A stretch of DNA of 64,000 bases. It comes from Costus lasius. Taxonomy: Eukaryota > Streptophyta > Magnoliopsida > Zingiberales > Costaceae. Location of the stretch: assembly GCA_027563935.2 (NCBI GenBank), contig CM050450.1, positions 5,997,957 through 6,061,956 of the forward strand. The letters run 5' to 3'. The translations under genes were made by a program, and so were the position numbers. Below the pieces are notes generated by a model, which did not search any database, was not told the DNA's origin, and saw only the letters and a program-made list of their open reading frames with translations. Below are positions 46,201 through 58,782 of this stretch, in pieces (positions within the stretch are counted from its first letter, which is position 1; each line of letters opens with the position of its first letter).

Positions 46201-48663
46201 ATATTCGAGGGAATGAAATGGAGGCCAATACTAAACCAAATTAAACATTAATAAAATTTAGATGGATTGCAACAAGGATTTAATAAAAATCAACAAATGC
46301 AGTTTTTACAATAGTACAACTTACTTCCCGCCCATTGGATTTTATGTAATCCCAGACACGTTTCAGAGCCTCAGATTGGAGCATTTCGCTTTCTTCACTA
46401 CCAAGAAATTTGGCCAGCGCTGCTGAAATAACAAGAGGACACTCATCCGAATCTGGTTCACTCACTTCAGCTGCAGCAACTTCCTCAATCTTTAGCTTTT
46501 TATATTCAGGACCTGTATCCTCTGTGAAAAAGAAAATATTTAAATTCATCAGGATATCATGATAAATTGCACACTAGATCATGTGAAGTCATCAACATAC
46601 TTGGATGATCAAGTGGAATAATATGTTTAGCTAAAAGCTTGTTCATCTTAAACATGTCAGTACTATCAGTCTCAAACACCCGTCGCAGTTCATCATTGCA
46701 GATAATCTTCCTCTTATTATTAGGATCTTGGAGATTGTTTTGTCTAATGTAAACCCATAGCTGCTTCACAATCTGCAAAGATATATTCTATTATTTCTGT
46801 TGCACCTGTAGAACAGCGGCTTACTCAAGTAAAGTGTTACGAGAATAAAAACTGTTTATTGAAAAAGGACCTGAGTTCTTGACATTGCTGCCTCGCCAAC
46901 AATAAGCTGTAGTTCAGGTGAAACACCACAAACTTTATTAAGACCCCCAGGACCACCTCTTCTTTTAGCCTTAGGTGGAGCACTGCAGAATTACGATACA
47001 TGGTTAACCAACACAAGTACACAACAAACGTAATACTTGTACATATAATTATAAATGCATAGTGGTTGGCTATGAAAAGCTCTAGAAAAGGGATGTTCAT
47101 ATTTGTATAGATATGCTAAAGATGTAAACTGCAAAAATAGGCTAGTCCCAAATGCTCAACAGCACAAACTACAACACAGCAATCAGTAGACAACATGTGC
47201 CTGCACTGTTGGGATAGAAGAAGGGCAAAATATCTTTTCCTCTAGTTAACTATGTCAGTCCTTTGTTCATTTCCAGCCGTATCAGAAAATAACAATGTCA
47301 TGCAAGATTTAAGCAGCATAAGTTTCCTTCTCTCAGGTTAACAGATATTCACATAGAATGATAGAATTACAATGCAAGTAACAAAATTATATTCGGAAGA
47401 TAGAGATAAAAAGAGGAGATGTTCTTCTCCAGGTTTTCTACCCTATTTTCCTTCAATGTTACTTAGGTGCAGCAGCACCTAATCGCAAATGTCAACTTCC
47501 TTCTTGATGAAACACAGTAACATCCAAAAACCTTTCTGCTTGGTTATAGAATTGTGTGAAAGTGTTGGACAAAAAAACTGGAGTGAGTAGATTTGGTTTA
47601 TCACTATATATGCATAGAATATGCCAAGTCTACTTATCTTGTAGCAGCTATAGTTCTTTACAACAGTACTGGTGGAACATGATGTACTCGAAACTAATAT
47701 TGCTCCCACATTGCATTTAACTTGTCCTGTTCCAGTAGAAGCTATAATGAGATAAAAACTAAAAAGAAAACTAAATCAAAACAGATCAGTAGATGTCTGG
47801 TGCTTCAAATTTTACGGCCTTATCGAAGATAAACAACATGGAACATGGAGTAGGAATTGTTTCTTTTTGTTCGTTTACGATATTTCTGTCTAAGCTTGGA
47901 GCGTAATAAAATTTATATTGAGGCCAGAAAAAACTGCCCTAAAGAAATCAATTTAACCCTAAGCAGCTGAATAATTTGGGGAAAACCATGACGTACGCAT
48001 TAGACCTAAAAAACAAAAACTTCAGTTAATACTTCAGCTTTCTACTAGAATGACCGAAATTGTCAAAATACACAGGCACAAAGCGGTAAAGAGAATGAAA
48101 GGAATAAGCAACGGTAGCACAAATTTAGTGTCAAAACTTCGGTGCAGTGTGTTTTGAGCAAAAAGGAGGAACCTTTCCTTTGTTGCAGCGACAGTCAGAG
48201 CCACAGGTGGAGGCCTGACAGCCGCAGCGCCCCCCTGCGGGGCCTGTTGGAGCTGCTGCTGTAGGTGGTACGCCGCCACAACGGCAGCGGCAGGCAGAGG
48301 CGGCGGTGGAGGATACTGAAAAGCGATGCCAGGGTGGTGCTGTTGTGGAAAGTGGGCCGAGGCCGGGAGGCCGGCGGAGGAGGTGGACTGGGGTGGCGAG
48401 ATCTGCTGGTGCAAAGGGAGGTGGTGGAGGATGTAGGGATTATGAGGGACGGCGGTCGGGGGCGGGAGTTGCTGAGGAGCCGGGGGATGTGCGGGGCCCA
48501 GGAGAAGTTCGATCTGGTCGCGGATGAAGGTGGCCTTGTGAGAAAGGGCGACGCCAAGCTTGGCCTCCACCTGGCGAACGACGCCGGGGAGGGAGACGGC
48601 GGGTTCTGTGGACTGCCGAAGGACGGACTCGACACAGCTCGCGATCTCCTGGTCCGATACCAT
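43244..48663 (-). CDS. DEK_C and SWIB/MDM2 double-domain protein (BAF60b-like chromatin factor)
   Basis: Five exons on the minus strand: 48663-48173, 46982-46871, 46772-46601, 46521-46325 and 43378-43244. All junctions are GT-AG and in frame (368 aa). Residues 1-58 form a DEK C-terminal-type helical domain (MVSDQEIASCVESVLRQ start). Residues 60-160 are a Pro/Gln/His/Ala-rich linker. SWIB domain 1 spans about 176-256 (VGEAAMSRTQIVKQLWVYIR) after a basic KAKRRGG stretch, and SWIB domain 2 about 288-360. SWIB domains occur in BAF60 subunits of SWI/SNF remodelers and in related nuclear proteins; this architecture matches plant upstream-activation-factor (spp27-like) proteins. A nuclear role in chromatin or transcription is expected from the family. 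The final intron (43379-46324) is 2.9 kb and holds a small LTR element and two local duplications. The exon 4-5 join reads through the middle of SWIB domain 2 correctly, which supports the model. Confidence 0.9.
43978..44751 (-). mobile_element. small non-autonomous LTR element (TRIM-like) in SWIB intron
   Basis: On the minus strand, TGGTATCAGAGCCA (44618-44605) is a textbook initiator tRNA-Met primer-binding site, directly after a terminus reading TTTTTGTCA. The segment 44619-44700 resembles 43978-44060 (both start TGACAAAAA and share a following AGC..GCC..CTTGC..CTTAT pattern), so these are probably the two LTR 3' ends. A purine tract (GAGGGGGCA, minus strand, about 44270-44278) precedes TGTTGAATTT, a plausible 3' LTR start at about 44269. 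The two LTRs differ in length, and no target duplication was found, so the outer limits are approximate. No coding capacity. Confidence 0.55.
44845..45112. repeat. three-copy imperfect direct repeat in SWIB intron
   Basis: Units of roughly 75-85 bp share AAATCATTTAAATAAGATG, an ACACATCTAAGCTATA-type core and TAGACTTTRGATAATAAC. They begin near 44847, 44926 and 45032, the third after a short unrelated insert. Confidence 0.75.
45947..46343. repeat. tandem duplication that includes a splice donor
   Basis: Two copies of a ~207-bp unit, 45947-46153 and 46154-46343, with scattered differences. The second copy contains the last 19 bases of SWIB exon 4 and its GT donor (46324-46323). The first copy has the same stretch with a pseudo-donor at 46118-46117 on the minus strand. 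Confidence 0.85.
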
Positions 48664-48748
48664 GGCGATGCGGGCCCAACACCATCTAACGGCGACTCCA
48701 AAGAGGGAGAAGACAACGAAAACTCAAATCGCCCGCCCCGCCCTTTCA

Positions 48749-48751
<3 letters not shown>

Positions 48752-48779
<28 letters not shown>
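48752..48779. repeat. (CT)14 microsatellite in the SWIB leader/promoter
   Basis: Run of CT on the plus strand (GA on the sense strand of the SWIB gene), followed by further CT-rich sequence to about 48825. Confidence 0.9.
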
Positions 48780-48782
<3 letters not shown>

Positions 48783-49547
48783 CCCTCTATCTCTTCCCCC
48801 CTCTGTCTCTCTCTATCTCTCTCTTAAGAATAGAGACAAAATACGAAAAGACTGAAATGCCCTCCAGGGTTCGTTTGGGAATTAAATTGGGGCAAGCAGA
48901 CACGCACGTGATGAGACCTTCGATAACGATCTCTTCCTACTCGGAACTCGAAATCAAATGCCATCGAGCATCGACCGGGCTCTATGCACGTGATCGGCTC
49001 AACAATCGAGCCCAAAGATAGCCGGCTCAAGCACAGCTCGGCTCCTCTGCGACGATTGTTGCAGATAGCACCCTCCTAAAGTTATAAAATACTTGCTCGC
49101 TTGAGTCAGTTTCAGTCTGCAATATCATTCCTAATTAAATCAACCCAAATTAAGGTTTAATTAAAATTTGACCCTATAATCAACAAATTAATATTGAGCT
49201 CAACAGTGTAGACAAAATAAAAGGAGAAGAGATGAGAAATAAGCGTTAGACTTGGGGGCATATGAAAATTATATATATAATAACAATTTATATGATGTTA
49301 TTTTTGCAAAAAAAATGTAAATCATGTAATTTAGTTTGAATATAAAACAATGGCTAAAGTTATAATTTTAGAGTTTGAGAGTGTGATAAATTAAAATTTA
49401 GGCACCGTAATTGATAGTATAATCAAAAATATTTAGCAAAAATATCAAATACTATAAATTTTAATATAATACTTTTAAGATTGGATATTTTTGCTCACCT
49501 GATTATGTGGTACTTTAAATTAAATTTTATTTTTTTAAAAAAAATTA

Positions 49548-49680
49548 TTTATGCTATATTTCTTTGGACAGAATCTATAGCGAAAAAAAATTAAAACATA
49601 TTAAATTTAATAGTAAAAAAGACTAAATTAAATATTTTTTTTCTTTTCGCTATAAATTTTGTCTAAAAACACAATTATTC
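49548..49680. repeat. compact inverted repeat, possible MITE
   Basis: About 49548-49612 pairs with about 49618-49680 in reverse; both arms contain GACA[G/A]AAT[C/T]TATAGCGAAAA and an A-rich inner part. Almost no spacer. No target duplication identified. Confidence 0.5.
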
Positions 49681-50853
49681 AATTGTACTTCCTCGACTCC
49701 TAGTGGGCTAACGTCAATTTTAAATCCCTAACTTGCTAACATAACTTCAATTATAACTTTCTTATGCCTAACATTAGTTAGGAACTTGTTCATCATTTGG
49801 GAAATAGATGAGACGGGAAGTTGAAGCTCAATTAGTTGAGAAACCCAATCGTGCATGATGTAATATCTCAACATGACGTTGACTAATGCAATTAGGTGTC
49901 GGATCAAAAGTCAAACTAGTAGTTGCCATATCCAACGCTTTTTAGGAATCTAATGTAGATTCTCTAAACCTAATCTAAATCTAAGAGCACAAAGGAAAAT
50001 GAACTAGCATTAGTTTGACGTGCGACAGAGGTCAACTTAATTTACTATTATATTCCAATGCAAACTTTTAAAAATTATGGATTAATTAAGATGCATCATC
50101 ACTTTGATACAAATCAACCTCATGAGGTTGACCAACCTTGAATTAATCCTTCTTAGTTAGGATTATATTTTGTGTCTTTTTCTCTTTTTTTTTAAATAAT
50201 TTAATCGGATTTGAGGATGCATGATTTGATGGTTACCTTAGTATGAAAAATACCCCTTTTAAATCATAGATTTATTTTTTTTTTCTTATTAGAAATAGAG
50301 GATAATTATATTTATTTTAGTAAAAATATGGAAAAATAACTCATCCCATGTACTGTTGTTCTAAATATACAATTTTTTCATAAAACCCCTCCTGAAAGGT
50401 GATTTATAGATTTTTTACTCATTCGAGTATTTCCGGTTGAACCGGCGGTTCCAAGTTTCATGCTATAATTGACGATGTGCTGGGCCAGTGATGCGCTATT
50501 GCGACGACGGGCTGCGTCAGCCCGTGGAAGCTGGCCCATAGATCCACGTAGGCTATGTTACGCCAGCGAACGTGAGATGTCGTCCATCGAGCGGCTCTGC
50601 GCCACGTCACCCGTGGAAATCTGAACCAGCCAAGGCATCTGCAGCAGGACCCGTGAACCCGTTCTCTCCCCATCGGGCATCGGCCAACGCGACCACGGTG
50701 CTCCCTCCGTGATTCGGCGGTGGTCGTCCGCCGTTTCTCGGGGATGACGGCGCCGCTGCTCCGACGGATCGTGCCAAGTCTTCCATAACGATATCGTCGG
50801 TGAGGTATCAGCGGGAGGCATCAATTGAAGGAGGCTCTCTGCGTCGACCCCAA

Positions 50854-53410
50854 ACCCTAAACCTGTACGCCTGCGGCAGCTTTTCGTTCCTTCTCCACCT
50901 TCGCACTTGGTCACCTGATTGATTTGTCCGATTGCAGAGGAGCTCTCGCTGTCCGAAGGACTACGCCAACTTCTTGAAATCAGTCCCACACAAAACCATG
51001 CTTGCTTGCTTTTGAAGGATTTCCATGTAAGCGCAGTTGGATGTTTCGTGTGAATCTATCTTATGCCGTCTGAGCTTTCATATGTAGTGGCAAGTAGAAA
51101 CTCTCCTACCGGCTACATGATCACTGTGTAATTCCTTCGCATGATCGGATAACTGACTAGTGTTCAGTTCGGAATCACTTGTTTCGAATGATAAAATGAC
51201 TAGAATTCAGTTTGATTAGGATGGAATTGAGTTGACTTTCTAGAAATATAAAGTCATGGTATTATGTTAGATTTTAAATGGAATTTTCCTTACTCAACAC
51301 AGTTCTGTGGTTTTTAGTCTTGGTCTATGTCGGGGTATATATTGGGTCCAACACATGGTATCTAGTGCACGAGTATACTGGCATAGGAGGATTGTGTATC
51401 AATCCAATCTCGGATTGTACATATTAGGCTCTTCGCTCAGTATGTCTGAGATTAAAATACTATGCATAGTTCTTATATTATCTCTTATGTTGAACTAATT
51501 TCAGAATGTATATGTATGAGTACATATCTTAGGCCGATTTGGACATCCATATTACTTGAATTCCACTTGACCTATAGTTCATTGAGATTTTTCTTGAAGC
51601 TATAGTGTAAATAACTAAATATCAGATATGATATTTTGGAGACAATAAGAAACCCTGCTATTTTCTTCGACCATAAAAAATATATAACTTCATTCTTATG
51701 TATTTTATTCTAAACAAAATGTTAGTAACAGATGGGGAATGAAAGGGTTCTAACTTCTCAACCTCTTGCGGTGATTTCATATATTTATAGTTTCTTTACT
51801 ACTCTGCAATTTACACACTGATCGATATGATTGTGTAATTGTCTCCATAGCACCATTTGTTGTTGCATGTCCATAACACAACTTACATGAAGTTTATTAA
51901 TGTAAATATATTGTAGACTTGGTGAAATGGCTATTGAGGCTAAAGTACTAGGTCTTGTTTCTTTTCTAATTAAATCGAGATTCGTTGCTGTGTGATCACC
52001 AATAATTAGCCCCAAGGAAATGGTACTTCCCCATGAATTGACAGGTATGCAAGTCTACAAAGAGAAGAATAACTATTTCATGATATTGGTTAATTGAGAC
52101 AATCGAGAAGGGTCAATGTCACATCATGACCCGCATATCCTTGGCATTCATAGACATTTTGCAAGATTCTTGAGTATTGAAGGATTTTTAAACTTATGAG
52201 AATGAAGTTATCACTTGAAGAGTTTAGCCAGAAACATCAAACTATATCCGGGGTTAAATGTGAAGATATTTATTATTGGGATGACCCACCTTAAGCATGA
52301 TGAGGTTAAGACATGACCTACCTTAAGCATGCTAAGTCTTCCCAAAAGAAGAATTGATGTGACCAAGTGTCAATGGTTGAGTGTCATACTATGTGACTGA
52401 GCATCAAAAGCTCAAGGTAATCAATCACCGAGTGCTTGAGGTGACGGAACACAAACTGTCTATCTACTTAAACATGAGCAACTAAGCCTTTTGCTCCAAG
52501 AGTGCTCTAAGCACTCAACACTTCTTAGTGATGAACTTGTGACATTACCTTGAAGCTTTATTGCTCCAGACACCGTAATAGCAATATTGTTTAAAACTTA
52601 TTTATTGCTCAACCAAATAATTATGCTAGGGACCATAAAGCATGACTCCTCCCCATTGTTGTGCCCCCTTCACACAACCTAGCTAATAACCCTAATTGGT
52701 AGTCATCACCAATAAGGATACTTACTTATTTGTGTGCGTGTGTGGGTGTTAATTGACCTATGCCTTAGCCTAAAACATAGGGGTGCTCTCAAAGTAGTTG
52801 GAGAAGAAGCATTAACGAAGATTTGTCCTTGTAACCCATTGAAAATCAAATGCAACTGAGTCGCAACACTTTACTATAAAATTAAAATTTGGAGCGTTGT
52901 TATATTGGGAAATGTATAACCTGGTTTATGATGACAAAATTTGCATGAAAACCTAAACAGTTTTGGTTGTAAGACAATATTGTTGGATGATGAACCATCC
53001 AACTGTATAGACGATAGGTATCAAAACTTTCCTTGTCTACACATTTTTTTATCCTGCAACCAGAGGTATATTGGCTTATTGTATTATGCTGTCATATTGC
53101 AAGTAAAACTTTTCTAAACTACTGTGAGAGGACCTCATTGCTGACCATGAGGAGCCAGTTGCAGGATTGGAGGCAAATTGCATGTTTCTTTCAATAATTG
53201 TTCCATCTCTTTGATATTTATTATCAAAGTGTTTGATTTCTTTCCCCAAGGCATACAATCTAGAACTAGCTAAACTGAGTGTGCATGTTCTTTTCCTCAT
53301 ATAAAATATGAAACTTACCAGCTCTTTGGCTTGATAGCTTTAGTTATGTAGTTTCATTGGCATGCTTATTGTAGTTTACTTATCTTTCTTTTTTTGTGGT
53401 TGATATAGGA
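50854..53410 (+). other. probable 5' UTR exon and long 5' UTR intron of the FRS gene
   Basis: A GC-rich stretch (about 50460-51026) contains a telo-box AAACCCTAAA near 50853 and ends TTTCCAT|GTAAGC, a plausible donor at 51027. The acceptor GATATAG ends at about 53409, 29 bases before the start codon. The interval 51027-53409 has no recognisable gene. The leader's exact start is not known. Confidence 0.4.
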
Positions 53411-53438
53411 CCATGTTATACTGTTAACGATATTCAAA

Positions 53439-56141
53439 ATGGAAGAGAATACATCCTCAATTGACTCTAGTGATGATGAGCTTGTCTACGATCAAGATAT
53501 AGAGAAACCTGAGCACATGGAGAACAGATCAGTTGGCTTTGAAATGGTAAAAGCACCCGAATCTGGAATGACTTTTCTTTCATTGGATGCTCTTGTTGAA
53601 TATTACAAAAGATATGGTAAGCAAGAAGGATTTCGGGTTAGTAGAAAATCAAGAACAATCTCAAGCTCCGGGAAAATAGAACATGTTACTATTGCGTGTT
53701 CCCGAGAAGGGAAACCATATATATATAAACGAAATGTTCTACAACCCAAGCCAACAACAAAAACTGGGTGCAAGGCTCGAGTTAATGCTACTCTTTTCGA
53801 AAATGGGAGTTGTAGAATTAACTCTGTTAGGCTTGAACATAGTCATCCGCTGGTTCCAAGAAAATCACGCTTCTGCATCTGCAATAAAGATTTGTCTATG
53901 AATATGAAAAGGCAAGTTGAATTGAATGATACAAATGGGAGTAGTATTGGTAGGAACGATAGATCTTGTAGTGTTCAAGTGGGGGATTATGACAATACTT
54001 CAACTTTGGAGAAAGAGGGAAAAACTTCTATTGAAAAGGCAAGACAAATTTGGTTGGGTGCAAATGATGCTGAAGCAATTTTTGATTACTTCATTCGAAT
54101 GAAGTCCAAGAATTCAAACTTCTTTTATGCAATGGATTTTGATGAAGAATCCAGAATAAAAGGAGTATTTTGGGCAGATGCACGGAGCAGGGCAGCATAT
54201 GAAGAATTTGGTGATGTTGTGACTATTGATACAACATACTTGGCAAACAAATTTGTTATGCCTTTTGTAACTTTTGTAGGAGTCAATCATCATGGTCAGT
54301 CAATTCTATTTGGATGTGGCTTGCTGTCAAATGGAGACATGGGAGCATTTACATGGTTGTTTAGAGTTTTTCTTTCATGCATGTCTGGCAATGCACCGAG
54401 TGCTATCATCACAGATCATGACATGGAAATGCAAAAAGCTATTGAGACTGTATTCCCTGGCAGACGTTATCGATGGTGCGTATGGCACATAATGAAGAAG
54501 TCATCAGAAAAGTTGAAGGGTTACAGAATGTGTGATGAAATAAAAAGAAGCATGCAAATTGCAGTTTATGATTCTTCCTCACAGGAAGAATTTGAAAAAA
54601 GTTGGAGTATGTTCATTGAGAAATTTAATCTTCATGACAATGCTTGGTTAAAAGATTTGTACAAAGGGCGGCATCAATGGGTCCCTGTATTTGTTAAAGA
54701 TACTTTCTGGGCTGGGATGTCAACAACCCAACGGAATCAACGGATGAATTGCTTCTTTGATGGGATCATATACTCAAATACAACCATGAAGCAATTTATT
54801 GAGCAGTATGATGTTGCGTTGGAGAGTAAAGTTGAGAAAGAAGACCAAGCAGACCTTCAGTCATTCAGCTCATGGGTCCCCTGTGTAACCCATTTTGATC
54901 TTGAAAAGCAATTTCAACAAGTTTATACTATTGACAAATTCAAAGAATTTCAACAAGAGATGGTAGCTAAGCTTTATTGCGATGTCACTTTTGTAGGTGG
55001 GAGCGATGGAACATTTGACTATGATGTGTCTGAGGATATCGTTGTTGAGGATGATGAAGGTCAACACCGTAAGCTGGTGCATTTCAAAGTACACTTCAAT
55101 GAGGCTGATTATGAAGTTCAGTGTACCTGTCACCTCTTTGAATTTAGGGGAATTGTGTGCAGGCATATGATATCAGTTCTTGTAAAAAAGCAAATTTCTA
55201 ATATTCCATCCAAATATATTCTGGCACGGTGGAGGAAGGATTTGAAAAGGCGTCACACAAAGGTTAAAGTTGGTTATTGTGGTTGGAGCAATAATCCCAA
55301 GGCCCAGCGATATGATTACATATACAGGAAGTTTGATGATGCATCAGACATGGCAGTAGAATCTGATGAATACTGTGAGATGCTTTGGAGTTGCATTGAT
55401 GATTACCAGAAAAGAATTAATGCAAGTGATGTGGATGGCACGATTAGTCAACTTCCTCCTGCAAGACTAACAGTAGACAGTAGACTTCTTAGTCCTCTAG
55501 CTCTTCGCAGGCAGGGGCGTTCAACAAAAAGAAAGGTATCCAAGATTGAACAAACTGTGAAGAAACAGTTGCAAAACAAAAAGAAAGGTCAAAGCAGTGG
55601 CAGAAGACATGGCCAACAGGTGAACATTCTGCGCAATGAAATTGGAAATTTGATAAAAACGAACTGCTCAAATTTGTATACTATGATCTTCAGGTACCAC
55701 AGCAGGACCAGGATGTTGCCACCGGCACTTATGCATGTCATACTGTAGGGGTAACCGCACAAGGGCTAACGGAGATTGGACCACAGGAAAGCATCTTCCA
55801 GGTATATATCATTGAGTATACAGCTTGTATTGGTAGGATTAATGTAATATAATGCCAAGTTTCTCTATTTTCTCACATTAGGCAAATGCAACATATGGTC
55901 AATATTCTGGTCAACTTCTTACTACGCAGCATGTGAGCAGTAGTCCTCTGCTAGCACCTGTTCAGGGTACACCAGGTAAGTCAACTTGAATAAAACACTA
56001 GTCCATATTTTGCTCTTGCATGAAACATCATCTGAAGATTGAATACTGCTTGCATTATACTCGCTAGAAATAAGAACTCCCTTGTGGACGACTCATGGAG
56101 TATCTGATTATCCTATACGAGGATATAGTGACAGCAAATGA
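53439..56141 (+). CDS. FAR1-related sequence (FRS) protein, domesticated MULE transposase
   Basis: The main exon is 53439-55619 (727 codons), followed by proposed exons 55694-55801, 55882-55975 and 56068-56141, all in frame, giving 818 aa. Domains in order: an N-terminal FAR1 DNA-binding zinc region (about 45-140, with C-x-C/H-x-H type residues ending EHSHP), a MULE transposase-like core (about 210-420) with acidic residues D264 (VTIDTTY) and D326 (ITDHD) in the places of the transposase catalytic residues and a WCVWH motif, and a SWIM zinc finger C562-x-C564 ... C573-x-H575. FAR1/FHY3 relatives are nuclear transcription factors descended from Mutator-like transposases. If the first intron is retained the frame stays open to a stop at 55748 and yields 769 aa. 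The long intact coding sequence and downstream introns favour a host gene over an active transposon. The last exon is the least certain. Confidence 0.88.
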
Positions 56142-58157
56142 TGCCTTTTAGAACCCAAAGTTCACAAGGGAAATTCAGGTACCTTTCTGTTGTTTGTTTG
56201 TGAACTTTTATGGCATTTGTCTTGCGAATAAATATCTGTCAGTAGCTAGAATAAAATTCTAAATCGATGTTGTCTTTTTTGCATTTTAGCCTTTAATTCT
56301 TCAAAAAATTTTACATAAATTCTATTGTTCCATAATTTTCGCATATTGGAATAGGTTGGGATGGAATGTGGTAGTTTGACCAGATCTGCATAAAAGAATT
56401 ACTTTTTATACAAGAAGGCGAGTGGTATAGTAGGGATCAGAATTTGACAATCGAATTTCGGAAATTTGCTTCAGAGTGTGATTTTTATTCTTTTGTTCAT
56501 ATTCCTTGGGTGATTATATCTAAGGATCTGTAACTTAGTGAGAGACTTTGGGATAAGTCTGGCAAAACCTGACCCGACCCGCTGACTCAACTCGACTCAA
56601 TACGAAGTTAGGCGGGTTCGGGTCAGTTATAATCATGTTTGGGTCATAAATATATCAACTCGTTTATGATCCGAAAATAATCAGGTCGTGTCAGGTTGTA
56701 AACGTGTTGACTCTCTTAACCTGATTATATTATATATTTACATATATAAATTTAAAATATAAGCCCGCCCACTTCTCAATATCAGCCCATAAGCCCAAAT
56801 CTCTTATAACCATCTTTTAATCTAAATTTTGGCCCACATTACAAGCCCAAATTTGTATAAATTTTAATAAAATTTATATCAATTTATTTTTTATGTATAA
56901 AATATGAATGATAAATTTATAATCAGGTGTCAAGCAGATCGGGTTAATAAATGACTCATTTAATAAAATAGATTATTCTGGTCGTGCCTGGTTGACCATA
57001 TTATATTCAGGTTGTATTCGGGTTTACTTAATCGGGTCATGGGTCACAACTGATACGACTCGTTTATGACTTGCTAACCCAAATTATAGGTTTGCTCGGG
57101 GACATCTATTTTTTTTATTTTTTGAGTGTACGAGTTCTTAGTTTTCTCATAGAGTTGCTACTTTTGCCAAATCGGTGTTGTGTGTTTGGCCATTTAGGTT
57201 GAAAGGTGGCTCATTGAGGATAAAAATTCTACAACGCCTCTATATTCTTATTCATATGCACAAGCATAGATGATTAAAATGGAACTATGCTCTGTTCATT
57301 TTCTCAATTTTTTTTCTAGATCAGAAGGCAGAAATGCTTTGCTCTGTTGTGCTATCACTGTTTCTGCAGCAAAGGATCGCAGTCGCAGGAGTAAATGCTA
57401 CGTATTTTACAAATTTCCCTCCATGATCCGTGGAGTATTCACCGACAGATACGGATTGGATCACTATGTATACTTGCCATTTGTCCTTTCTACCACATAG
57501 AAAAAATGTGATTTTTTTTTCTTTTGCTTCGCTGTTGATCCGTGGAGTGTTCGCCGGAGCACGTCCACTTGGGTTAGAGTGGGTCGAGCTGTTTCACTTT
57601 TAGTTCTACACCAATTGTTTCTAAAACATGATTCGAGTTGGATTACTTGGTGTATGAACTATCTTGTAGCGTTGTAGAGGAGGATATTATTATAAAGATT
57701 GAAATTTTGAATTTGACAAAATAACTTAGTTTTAGTGGGTTGGATTTAAGGTTTTCTGTATTGTAAGTGTATATGTAAGGCTGACTGGCTGAGTTTCAGG
57801 ATTAAAATTTTAAACCTGGCTTAAATTTGTTATCTTTTTTTTTTTCAAAAAATTAAATTGTAGTTGTAAAAAATATACAAAAAGCTCAATCCACTGTCCA
57901 GAATTTTTTTCAAAACTCTAAATATTACTTTACAGAATTTAAAACTTAACTGTATATGTATACGTAATATTTTTAGTTATATATAATATGACATAAAAAT
58001 GACATGAATATTATCGAAATTTTAATTTTAAAGTTTAAATTTAAATTTTTATTGTGACAAAAATTTTAAGAAAAAATATGCAAAATCGAGCCCAGGTCCA
58101 TACGGGTATGAATTTATTACGTCTCACCGGGTCATGTGATTCAATGTGCTATGAGCC
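56142..58157. other. 3' flank of FRS gene with degenerate repeat
   Basis: About 56560-57110 is an interspersed-repeat remnant rich in CGGGTCAGTT, GACCCGACCCGC and ACGACTCGTTTATG words. Related words occur at about 1380-1730. No target duplication found. 57270-57500 has a 76-codon frame without any family feature. No other gene seen. Confidence 0.4.
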
Positions 58158-58166
58158 TTTTATTTT

Positions 58167-58364
58167 AAAAAATTTTTCTACGCGGAGACTCCGCTTAGGA
58201 TTCTTCAGCAGGGTAAGATTAACCATTTATTTTGCATCAAAATTTGTATAATATTCACCCATCTATGTGTTGTGCAGGTATGCATAAATTTTAAAGCAAA
58301 ATCAACATTTGAGAAGGGCTCCGCTGAAGAATCCTAAGCAGAGTTTCGCCTAAGAAATTTTCTT
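58167..58364. mobile_element. small inverted-repeat MITE, probably Mutator-like, in the QWRF gene promoter
   Basis: 198 bp. The left arm (CTCCGCTTAGGATTCTTCAGC, about 58189-58209) is matched in reverse by the right arm (about 58320-58345), and the similarity extends for about 45-80 bp. The flanks carry TTTTATTTT at 58158-58166 and 58365-58373, an apparent 9-bp duplication, though low in complexity. The end AAGAAAATTTCTTAGGCG resembles the terminus of the MITE at 22276-22668. It ends about 420 bp before the start codon of the next gene. Confidence 0.7.
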
Positions 58365-58782
58365 TTTTATTTTTCAAATTAAGCTGAGGGATATAGGAGT
58401 ATTTATGTTTGTACTCAAACGTTTGGTATTTTCCTGATGAATACATCTCGTGGCCGCAAATGCACCCGTTTCTTCGCTAAGGGGTGGACGGGGTGGGACC
58501 CGCGAACTTATCCAGTCTAATAGAGGTTAGAGATACGGGTAACGTAGTAAACGGTCGGTTTTGGCGTAATGAATGCACACGGAAAACTAGCCGTTGCTCG
58601 CCCCGACTCCGTTGCCTCCATTCCCCTGTCAACCCCAACGGCTACTTCTTTGCCCCGATCGAAACCCTGTTCTTGAACTCGTTCTTTTTCCTCTGCTCCG
58701 GCTACTGCTTCCATTCTTTGACTGCGGATGGAGATCTAATCCTCTGCCCTTCTTCCCATCAATCTGCGCCGAGATAGTAGAC

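Larger units (their letters stand above)
48664..50700. other. intergenic region between SWIB and FAR1-related genes
   Basis: Divergent promoters are expected at each end. A (CT)n run at 48752-48779 sits about 90 bp upstream of the SWIB start, probably in its leader. A compact hairpin lies at about 49548-49680. The rest is AT-rich with no gene. Confidence 0.4.

Noticed and set aside
51350..51375. ATGGTATCTAGTGC, similar to a tRNA-Met primer-binding site
   Set aside because: Several mismatches to GGTATCAGAGC and no LTR-like repeat on either side.
58594..58782. Upstream extension of the QWRF frame
   Set aside because: The frame is open but contains no ATG before 58783; it is more simply leader sequence.
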